Below, piece by piece: positions 1-5,404 of a stretch of 7,253 nucleotides of DNA; positions within the stretch are counted from its first letter, which is position 1, and each line of letters begins with the position of its first letter. This DNA is from Actinomycetota bacterium (GTDB lineage: Bacteria > Actinomycetota > Actinomycetes > S36-B12 > UBA5976): positions 1 to 7,253 of the forward strand of contig RFTO01000056.1 of the NCBI GenBank assembly GCA_009923375.1. The letters are read 5' to 3'. The translations under genes and the position numbers were made by a program. The notes under the pieces were generated by a model. The model saw nothing but the letters and a program-made list of their open reading frames with translations, ran no database searches and was not told the DNA's origin.

Positions 1-70
1 AGATGACCTGCAGACGCAGATCAATGACGTCAACGCCGGTATCACCGACCAGAGTGCATCCAACGACGAG
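1..70 (+). repeat. Copy 1 of a 70-nt perfect direct repeat
   Basis: Bases 1-70 are identical to 397-466, an in-frame offset of 396 nt (132 codons) inside the repetitive protein. The copy may extend left of the window. After the identical part, this copy has an additional 18 nt (encoding NFTSLS) before similarity resumes at the DALG residues. Confidence 0.95.
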
Positions 71-1120
71 AACTTCACCTCGTTGTCCGACGCACTGGGA
101 GAATTGGCTGCCGACCACCTTGCATTGAGCAACACGGTCGACACGAACACCAACGACATCACCGACCTGCAGTCTGCAGTCGATGCATTCGGTGCACAGT
201 TCGACGCAGTGACCGAGAACGCTGATGCCTTGCACGATGAGGTCGACGCTAACCACGAAGAGCTCGACATGTACATCAGCGACAACGACGCAGCCCTGGC
301 TGCCGCTATTGCTAACGCAGCCACTGCTGTGGCTGACGAGACAGACCGTGCAAGCACCGCAGAGGCAACGCTTGACGACCAGATGCAGGGTTACGCAGAT
401 GACCTGCAGACGCAGATCAATGACGTCAACGCCGGTATCACCGACCAGAGTGCATCCAACGACGAGGACGCACTGGGTGCCTTGGCTGCCGATCAGCTTG
501 ACTTGAGCGCCGCTTTCGACGTTCAGACCAACAACGCCACCGACCTGCAGGCTGCAATCGACTTGCTGAACAGCAACTTCGACGCTGCCAACGCTGCTGC
601 CGGTGACAACTTCGATGCAGTTAACGCTGCTGTTGCCGCCTTGGTGACTGCGGACGCTACCTCGAATGCTGCAATTGCTGCTCTCCAGACCGCGAGCGAC
701 GCTGCAGCAACTGCTGCCGGCGCCCTTGCTGCCACGGTGACTACTAACAGCAACGACATCGAGCAGATCAAGTCTGACTTCGGCACCTTGGCGGCGAACT
801 ACGCCACCACGGACACCGCAGTCGACTCGTTGTCCCACAACGTTGACTCGGTCGTCACGCAACTTGCTGCGGTATCCGCAGCTACCACCGTCAACAGCAA
901 CGACATTGAGACGTTGAAGGCGCAGTTTGCAAACCAGGGGGCCTCCACGGACACCGCGGTCGCTAACTTGGGTGTCAGCGTTACCAACATCCTTGCCTCA
1001 CTTGACTGGATTAATTATAGACTCGGTGAGCACCAGCGAGACATCAATTCGTTGGTGGCGCGGGTTAACAGCCTGGAAGAATCAGTGCAGATCCTGCAGT
1101 ATCGGCTCGACCACCCGTGA
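2..1120 (+). CDS. Acidic Ala/Asp/Asn/Thr-rich repetitive coiled-coil protein, C-terminal part (5' end outside window)
   Basis: The reading frame is open from the window edge, so only the last 372 residues are visible; the TTG at 83 is not a convincing start. I do not recognise a named family. The protein is dominated by Ala, Asp, Asn, Thr and Ser. It has no Cys, only two Lys, one Trp and almost no Pro, so it should be very acidic and largely helical. A motif of the form T-N-x-N-D-I-x-x-L recurs (NTNDITDLQ, TNSNDIEQIK, VNSNDIETLK). The segment at residues 1-23 returns exactly at 133-155. The C-terminus is a clean coiled coil: from Ile348 the a/d positions are I, L, V, L, V, L, L at alternating 3/4 spacing. 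This pattern extends upstream by several heptads. Such architecture suits a secreted fibre, stalk, adhesin or phage-fibre-like protein, but that is inference. No LPXTG motif or C-terminal membrane segment is present. An intrinsic terminator follows. Confidence 0.85.
   Translation, partial: DDLQTQINDVNAGITDQSASNDENFTSLSDALGELAADHLALSNTVDTNTNDITDLQSAVDAFGAQFDAVTENADALHDEVDANHEELDMYISDNDAALAAAIANAATAVADETDRASTAEATLDDQMQGYADDLQTQINDVNAGITDQSASNDEDALGALAADQLDLSAAFDVQTNNATDLQAAIDLLNSNFDAANAAAGDNFDAVNAAVAALVTADATSNAAIAALQTASDAAATAAGALAATVTTNSNDIEQIKSDFGTLAANYATTDTAVDSLSHNVDSVVTQLAAVSAATTVNSNDIETLKAQFANQGASTDTAVANLGVSVTNILASLDWINYRLGEHQRDINSLVARVNSLEESVQILQYRLDHP
397..466 (+). repeat. Copy 2 of a 70-nt perfect direct repeat
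   Basis: This is identical to bases 1-70 and encodes DDLQTQINDV...SASNDE. Immediately after it the sequence joins directly to the DALGALAAD residues, lacking the 18 nt found after copy 1. Weaker similarity then continues (DALG-LAAD-L-LS...TDLQ-A-D). Exact nucleotide identity, including synonymous positions, suggests recent duplication or gene conversion. Confidence 0.95.
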
Positions 1121-1150
1121 TCACACTGAGTAATCACAATCAGTAAGCAG

Positions 1151-1190
1151 GTGAGGCCGCCCCGGATTACCGGGGCGGCCTCACTTCTTT
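1151..1190 (+). terminator. Rho-independent terminator of the repetitive-protein gene
   Basis: A perfect 14-bp GC-rich stem (arms 1151-1164 and 1171-1184) encloses a 6-nt loop, GATTAC, and is followed by TTCTTT at 1185-1190. It begins 30 nt after the stop codon at 1120. The T-rich run is only on the plus strand, so it is oriented for the upstream gene. The same hairpin could still slow transcription arriving from the convergent tRNA gene. Confidence 0.9.
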
Positions 1191-1204
1191 GTATCTGCTG
1201 TGAG

Positions 1205-1277
1205 AGCCGACGAGGGGACTTGAACCCCTAACCGCTCGATTACAAGTCGAGTGCGCTACCAGTTGCGCCACGTCGGC
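1205..1277 (-). tRNA. tRNA-Thr (anticodon TGT)
   Basis: The 73-nt gene folds into a standard cloverleaf. The acceptor stem is GCCGACG with CGTCGGC, the D stem is GCGC with GCGC, and the anticodon stem is CTCGA with TCGAG. The 7-base loop CTTGTAA gives anticodon TGT, which reads ACA threonine codons. The T stem is AGGGG with CCCCT around the loop TTCAAGT. The discriminator base is T, and CCA is not encoded. The gene is transcribed away from otsA, with 76 nt between the two 5' ends. A TAnnnT-type -10 candidate (TACGCT, minus strand, 1310-1305) lies about 27 nt upstream of the tRNA, but no matching -35 is visible. Confidence 0.97.
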
Positions 1278-1319
1278 GTTGGCGGAGAACCGCCGCACCT
1301 GCAGAGCGTACCCAAGGGT

Positions 1320-1348
1320 TTGCCAGAGCTTGCGCAGGGGAATAACTG
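1320..1348 (+). promoter_or_regulatory. Candidate otsA promoter
   Basis: A -35-like TTGCCA (1320-1325) and a -10-like TAACTG (1343-1348) are separated by 17 nt. The -10 box ends 5 nt before the otsA ATG at 1354, so transcription would start at or next to the start codon and give an essentially leaderless mRNA. This fits the poor Shine-Dalgarno sequence: AGGGG at 1336-1340 is 13 nt from the ATG. The match is imperfect, since the last base of the -10 box is not T. Confidence 0.3.
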
Positions 1349-1353
1349 CGTTT

Positions 1354-2820
1354 ATGAGCACCGACTCCCTTGTGCTCGTGGCCAACCGCTTGCCGTGGCT
1401 GCGAGGCCCCGATGGGGGTTGGAGATCCTCCCCTGGAGGGCTGATTGGGGCCCTGCACCCCATCGCTCATCGTCGCCCAACCACATGGGTGGGACTAAGC
1501 GCCGCGGCCGATGGCGTCACCATCCACGGGGATGATTCGTCCGGCGATGGCCAACAGCAGGATCCTTGGCCGTGTGCATGCGGCTGTGTGGAAGTGCGCG
1601 TGCATTCCGAGGCCGCTGAATCCCACTACAACGGGGTGTGCAACGCCGCTTTGTGGCCCACCTACCACGATGCAGTGATCCCCAGTGAATACAGCGGTGA
1701 GAACTGGTCAAGCCACGAGATTGTTACCCGTGCATTCGCCGATGCCGTAGCTTCACATGCCGCACCGGGTGCTGTCGTGTGGATTCACGACTACCAACTC
1801 CAACTTCTGCCCAAGCCGCTTCGGCAGCAACGACCCGATTTAGCCATCGGTTTCTTTTTGCATATCCCCTTCCCGCCACCTGAGATATTTATGCGATTGC
1901 CGTGGCGACAGGCGATTGTGGACGGATTGCGCCATGCACATGTCATCGGCTTCCAGACTGCGCAGTGTTTGGGGAATTTTCGACGAGTGCTGTCTATGAC
2001 TGCCGACGCCGATTTACCGTGGTCGCCAGAGCTACAACCTCGTCTTGTTGTGGCCCCCGTCAGCATCGATACAGCCCGACTTGCGGCTGCCGCCGGGGCT
2101 CAGTCGACTGTTTTTGCTGCACAGCAACTGCGCAAGCAACTAGGCGATCCCAAAGTGCTACTCCTGGGTGTGGACCGGCTGGACTACACCAAAGGACTTG
2201 TCCAAAAGGTACGAGCGGTGCAATCGCTTCTGGCTGACGGCTCGGTGGATTCCTCGCAGGTGATCTTCCTCCAGATCGCAAGTTCCACGCGAGTCGGCAA
2301 TGTGATGTATAGGCAGGAGGCGGAGCGGATGAGCCGAGCCTTCGGTGCGGCAATCGGCGCCACTAGCACAGCCGCGCACACACCGATTCGGCTCATTACC
2401 CAGGCGATCGAATCAGATTCATTGACGCATTACTTCGCGGCAGCAGATGCGATCTTGGTCACGCCATTGCGAGACGGCATGAATTTGGTGGCGAAGGAAT
2501 ACGTCACCGTGAAATCTGGATTACGCAATGCTGGTCAGCTGCACGCTGGTGCCTTGGTGCTTAGTGAATTCGCTGGAGCTGCATATGACCTCATCGACGC
2601 TTACCTTGTGAACCCATATTCGATCGACACTCTGCGCGAGGGGATGATGCATGCGGTGCATGACCCCCTCATTGAACGGCAGCGGCGGCTGGACTCATTA
2701 GCAGCGACTGTCGCCAACCACACGACCTTCGATTGGGCGGATGGCTTCTTAGCCACGTTGAGTAAGGCCGCTCAACGTCAGGTAATCGAGCTGCGGCCCC
2801 GCGCGAGGCGCGTGGCTTGA
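1354..2820 (+). CDS. otsA: Trehalose-6-phosphate synthase (GT20 family)
   Basis: This cytoplasmic glycosyltransferase transfers glucose from a nucleotide-sugar to glucose-6-phosphate, making trehalose-6-phosphate, the first step of the OtsAB trehalose pathway. The 488-residue product has typical family length. Conserved elements in order are VANRLPW (8-15, with the substrate-binding Arg12), the PGGLIGAL loop (27-34), HYNGVCNAALWP (91-102), WIHDYQL (143-149), HIPFPPPEIF (170-179), GFQT (199-202), DRLDYTKGL (274-282, with Arg275 and Lys280), and DGMNLVAKE (374-382, with Asp374 and Glu382). All these nucleotide-sugar and phosphate-binding residues are present, so it should be active. The ATG at 1354 was chosen because family homology begins there; the in-frame TTG at 1279 would add 25 unrelated residues next to the tRNA. 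It is followed after 2 nt by the otsB remnant. Confidence 0.97.
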   Translation: MSTDSLVLVANRLPWLRGPDGGWRSSPGGLIGALHPIAHRRPTTWVGLSAAADGVTIHGDDSSGDGQQQDPWPCACGCVEVRVHSEAAESHYNGVCNAALWPTYHDAVIPSEYSGENWSSHEIVTRAFADAVASHAAPGAVVWIHDYQLQLLPKPLRQQRPDLAIGFFLHIPFPPPEIFMRLPWRQAIVDGLRHAHVIGFQTAQCLGNFRRVLSMTADADLPWSPELQPRLVVAPVSIDTARLAAAAGAQSTVFAAQQLRKQLGDPKVLLLGVDRLDYTKGLVQKVRAVQSLLADGSVDSSQVIFLQIASSTRVGNVMYRQEAERMSRAFGAAIGATSTAAHTPIRLITQAIESDSLTHYFAAADAILVTPLRDGMNLVAKEYVTVKSGLRNAGQLHAGALVLSEFAGAAYDLIDAYLVNPYSIDTLREGMMHAVHDPLIERQRRLDSLAATVANHTTFDWADGFLATLSKAAQRQVIELRPRARRVA

Positions 2821-2822
2821 GC

Positions 2823-3140
2823 ATGATCAGCTCCGAGTTACATGAGGCGATTCGTGCAGTTGCCCGCGTGCCGCAGTTACTCGTCGGCTGCGACTACGAC
2901 GGCACCCTCGCACCTTTGCAAGATGACCCCACGCAAGCGCTGCCGCTACCCGAGGCGGTAGCCGCAATTCGTGCAGTGGCCGCACTCGCCGCCACCACTG
3001 TCGTGGTGGTGTCTGGTCGGTCGCTGCGTGACCTTGCAACTCTCTCCCGCTTACCGTCTGAGATTCACCTCGTCGGCAGCCACGCTGGCGTGATTCAAGC
3101 GGCACTTGCTCTGGAGCGGCACGACCACCGCTCGCGCTAG
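2823..3140 (+). pseudogene. otsB: Truncated trehalose-6-phosphate phosphatase (N-terminal third only)
   Basis: Intact OtsB is a HAD-superfamily phosphatase, usually about 240-270 residues, that converts trehalose-6-phosphate to trehalose. This frame encodes only 105 residues. HAD motif I is intact (CDYDGTLAPL, nucleophile Asp24 and acid/base Asp26). Motif II is present (VVVSGRSL, Ser64). The conserved LVGSHG-A-E region is reached as LVGSHAG (83-89). The last 16 or so residues look unrelated to OtsB. The motif III lysine, the motif IV aspartates and the cap domain are absent, and no other frame before or inside the next gene restores them, so phosphatase activity is not expected. It starts 2 nt after the otsA stop; a TTG at 2817, overlapping that stop and 8 nt behind a GAGG, is an alternative start. 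The stop codon coincides with the next gene's -10 box. It may be a deletion remnant, or a misassembly. Confidence 0.8.
3114..3133. repeat. Short inverted repeat upstream of the sugar ATPase gene
   Basis: GAGCGG (3114-3119) and CCGCTC (3128-3133) form a perfect 6+6 inverted repeat with an 8-nt spacer. It sits 4 nt upstream of the presumed -10 box of the ABC ATPase gene, in the position of an operator. It could equally be a weak hairpin or chance; no T-run follows, so it is not a terminator. Confidence 0.35.
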
Positions 3141-3150
3141 GCTCTCCGCG
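3138..3150 (+). promoter_or_regulatory. -10 element and leaderless start of the sugar ATPase gene
   Basis: TAGGCT (3138-3143) matches the actinobacterial TAnnnT -10 pattern. It is followed by 6 nt and then the GTG at 3150, placing the transcription start on the start codon. There is no Shine-Dalgarno sequence immediately upstream of the GTG, consistent with a leaderless mRNA. The -35 region is not convincing. The first three bases, TAG, are also the stop codon of the otsB remnant. Confidence 0.5.
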
Positions 3151-4202
3151 TGGCCAGCGTGGAGTTCATCGGTGCGTCGCACACGTACCCCAAACAAGAG
3201 AAACCCGCTGTCAGCAACCTGTCCATGGCGGTTCGTGACGGCGAACTCATCACCATCGTCGGACCGTCCGGCTGTGGGAAGTCCACGACACTGCGAATGC
3301 TCGCCGGCTTGGAAGCACTAGACACCGGCGATGTACTCATCGGCGGCATCGATGTCACACAAATGCCTACTCGCGAGCGTGATGTCGCGATGGTCTTCCA
3401 GAACTACGCGCTCTACCCGCACATGAGTGTTGCTGAGAACCTCGGATTCGCCTTGAGAGTCGCCGGCTTGAAGCGCGACGAAATCGAACGTCGCATTGCC
3501 ACTGCGGCCGAGATGCTCGATTTAACTGAGGTGCTCAATCGTCGGCCGCGAGCGCTCTCTGGTGGCCAACGGCAACGGGTGGCCATGGGGCGTGCTGTTG
3601 TGCGCCAGCCAAAGGCGTTCCTCTTGGATGAACCGCTGTCCAATCTCGACACTCCCCTTCGCGTGCAGACGCGAATTGAACTAATGGCCATGCAACGCAC
3701 GCTTGGTGCGACCATGCTTTACGTCACACACGATCAAGCCGAGGCCATGACCATGGGCAGTCGAGTGGCTGTGATGAACAACGGGACTTTGGAGCAGTTT
3801 GGAACCCCGCAGGAGATTTACGACCAGCCAGAAAGCATGTTCATCGCCCGCTTCGTCGGAACCCCGGCGATGAACTTGATTCATGCGCGCGCATCTGGCG
3901 GACTTGCCCAAATCGCGAATCTTCGATTGCCTACACCCACTCATGCTCCTGCAGATGTGGTGATTGGGATCAGACCCGAGGATGTTGAGATAAACGACGT
4001 CTCCCCACTGCGAGCGACAATCGAGCGGTTTGAAGTCCCTGGTGCTGAGACGTATCTCTACTGCGTCGCCGCCGGAATTGAGGAACCGCTAGTTGTCCGC
4101 ACAGCGGCTCGCAGTGGCTACGGCCCAGGAGATCAGATTGGTATTCAGCTTCCCGAAACTGCCTTGCATGTGTTCGACGCAGCCACAACCCGCCGCGTCT
4201 AA
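3150..4202 (+). CDS. Sugar ABC transporter ATP-binding protein (MalK/UgpC/MsiK type, CUT1)
   Basis: This is the cytoplasmic ATPase subunit that powers CUT1 carbohydrate importers. The 350-residue product shows the full nucleotide-binding domain: Walker A GPSGCGKST (38-46), Q-loop Gln84 in VFQNYALYPH, signature LSGGQRQRVAMGRA (136-149), Walker B FLLDE (157-161), D-loop SNLD (164-167) and switch His194 in YVTHDQAEA. The segment FVGTPAMN (235-242) and the GIRPEDV motif (273-279) mark the C-terminal TOBE/regulatory domain typical of MalK and UgpC proteins. The start is GTG, at the point where family homology begins and directly after the -10 box. No permease or solute-binding protein is visible. 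It may therefore be a shared ATPase like Streptomyces MsiK, or serve a trehalose/maltose importer encoded elsewhere; the substrate cannot be read from this subunit. The gene converges on rlmB with 3 bp between stops. Confidence 0.95.
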   Translation: MASVEFIGASHTYPKQEKPAVSNLSMAVRDGELITIVGPSGCGKSTTLRMLAGLEALDTGDVLIGGIDVTQMPTRERDVAMVFQNYALYPHMSVAENLGFALRVAGLKRDEIERRIATAAEMLDLTEVLNRRPRALSGGQRQRVAMGRAVVRQPKAFLLDEPLSNLDTPLRVQTRIELMAMQRTLGATMLYVTHDQAEAMTMGSRVAVMNNGTLEQFGTPQEIYDQPESMFIARFVGTPAMNLIHARASGGLAQIANLRLPTPTHAPADVVIGIRPEDVEINDVSPLRATIERFEVPGAETYLYCVAAGIEEPLVVRTAARSGYGPGDQIGIQLPETALHVFDAATTRRV

Positions 4203-4205
4203 TCA

Positions 4206-5402
4206 TCAGCGTCGGACTCGCGCTGCCTCATAAAGTGCGACGCTCGCTGCAACCGATGCATTCAATGACTCCGTCGACGTGGTCATCGGGATCTGGGCGA
4301 TGATGTCGCAAGTCTCGCGAACCAAACGGGAGATCCCGTCACCTTCAGCACCAATCACGATTACCGTTGGACCATCGCACAACTTTGCTGCAGCCTCATG
4401 GATGAAGTCATCGCCATCGGCATCCATTCCGATAACAAAGCAGCCGGCTTGCTTGTATTCCTTCAATGTCCGAGCAATGTTTGTGACCTGAGCAACGGGG
4501 ATCCGTGCGGCCGCTCCAGCGCTGGTTTTCCATGCAGCTGGGGTGACCGACGCTGCGCGCCGCTCGGAGATAACAACGCCTGTCGCTCCGAAAGCCGCAC
4601 AGGAGCGGATGATTGCGCCGAGGTTGCGGGTGTCAGTGATGCCGTCAAGCACCATGATTAAGGGCAGGGCCACCTTGGGGAAGGTGGATGCGTCTGCGTA
4701 GGTGTAGGCAGGCACTCGCATTGCCAGACCTTGATGCGCAGACTTATTCGTCATTCTGTCCAGATCGCTGCGCGAGGCGTCGAGCAAGTTGAGTCGGCGA
4801 GCGCGACAGATGTCGAGCACCTCGCGGATGCGTTCGTCCATGTCGATGCCGGTCATCACATAGACCGCGTCAACGGGAATACCAGCCTGCAAGGCCTCCA
4901 ATGTCGCATTACGACCGATCACCCAGTCACCTGCAGCTGGGCGGCCGGTCTTACGAGGTGCTCGCGATGACGTGGATGTGCGGCTCGAGGTGGAGCGGGA
5001 CGATGACGTGGATGTGCGGCTCGAGGTGGAGCGAGTGGAGCCCCCACGGCTAGCAGCGGCACGAGGTGCGCCCCCGCGGCTTGCAGGTGCGCCCCCGCGG
5101 CTTGCAGGTGCACGGCCACCTTCAGTTCGGCCTGCACGTCCCACTTCTGCACGTCCGCCTGCTGCACTCGCACCCTTCGCACGCGATGGTGGGGCGCTCT
5201 TCGAAGGTGCTGCCTTTTTAGCGACGGACTTCTTGGCGGCAGCAGCTTTCTTCGCAGCTGGGTGATACGGGCGATCCACAGCCTTGGGAGTCGGTCCACG
5301 ACCCTCCAAGCTGGATTTGTTCCTACCGCCGGCCCCCACCACCTTGGCCTTCTTGGTGGATGGCTTGCGCACTGCGCCACGCCGTGATGAGTTACCTGCC
5401 AT
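4206..5402 (-). CDS. rlmB: 23S rRNA (guanosine-2'-O-)-methyltransferase, SpoU/TrmH family, with expanded N-terminal tail
   Basis: RlmB methylates the ribose of a guanosine in domain V of 23S rRNA (G2251 in E. coli numbering) using S-adenosylmethionine. The 398 residues divide into three parts. Residues 1-50 are the basic head typical of actinobacterial members (MAGNSSRRGAVRK, LEGRGPTPKA, RPYHPAA). Residues about 51-157 are a low-complexity tail rich in Lys/Ala, then Arg/Gly/Ala, then Ser/Thr/Arg. The catalytic part starts at WVIGRNATLEAL (160-171). It has a substrate-binding subdomain (to about 236) and the knotted SPOUT fold with motif 1 NLGAIIRSC (260-268), motif 2 VIGAEGDGISRLV (349-361) and motif 3 IPMTTSTESLNASVAASV (371-388). 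Streptomyces homologues are near 310-320 residues, so the tail is about 80 residues longer than usual. The ATG lies 2 nt after the cysS stop, with GAGG 7 nt upstream (5413-5410), indicating cotranscription. TrmH-type tRNA methylation is less likely given the domain layout. Confidence 0.95.
   Translation of the reverse strand: MAGNSSRRGAVRKPSTKKAKVVGAGGRNKSSLEGRGPTPKAVDRPYHPAAKKAAAAKKSVAKKAAPSKSAPPSRAKGASAAGGRAEVGRAGRTEGGRAPASRGGAPASRGGAPRAAASRGGSTRSTSSRTSTSSSRSTSSRTSTSSRAPRKTGRPAAGDWVIGRNATLEALQAGIPVDAVYVMTGIDMDERIREVLDICRARRLNLLDASRSDLDRMTNKSAHQGLAMRVPAYTYADASTFPKVALPLIMVLDGITDTRNLGAIIRSCAAFGATGVVISERRAASVTPAAWKTSAGAAARIPVAQVTNIARTLKEYKQAGCFVIGMDADGDDFIHEAAAKLCDGPTVIVIGAEGDGISRLVRETCDIIAQIPMTTSTESLNASVAASVALYEAARVRR
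4965..5033 (-). repeat. 33-nt perfect tandem direct repeat encoding Ser/Thr/Arg repeats in RlmB
   Basis: Bases 4965-4997 and 5001-5033 are identical, with a 36-nt period. In the rlmB frame they encode two near-identical 12-residue units, STSSRTSTSSSR (125-136) and STSSRTSTSSR (137-147). The unit itself contains a sub-repeat of STSSR. Identity at synonymous positions points to recent slippage-type duplication. Confidence 0.93.
5064..5111 (-). repeat. 21-nt tandem direct repeat encoding APASRGG in RlmB
   Basis: Two identical 21-nt copies lie at 5064-5084 and 5085-5105, followed by the first 6 nt of a third at 5106-5111. In the rlmB frame the region encodes APASRGG twice (residues 98-104 and 105-111) and then a degenerate copy, APRAAASRGG. 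The 7-codon unit preserves the reading frame. Confidence 0.92.
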
Positions 5403-5404
5403 GT

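Noticed and set aside
1279..1353. In-frame TTG start extending otsA by 25 residues
   Set aside because: The added residues do not resemble OtsA, the start lies 2 nt from the tRNA gene, and family homology begins just after the ATG at 1354.
3106..3321. Continuation of otsB in another frame past 3140
   Set aside because: The alternative frames read no HAD motif III or IV; they are shadows of the ABC ATPase gene, so a simple frameshift does not explain the short otsB.
4965..5111. Direct repeats considered as a CRISPR array
   Set aside because: The repeats are in-frame codons of RlmB, have periods of 36 and 21 nt, are two-copy, and have no unique spacers of CRISPR length.
4972..5265. Plus-strand open frame rich in Arg/Pro/Ala opposite the rlmB tail
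   Set aside because: It is a compositional shadow of the repeat-bearing rlmB tail on the other strand, with no independent start signal.
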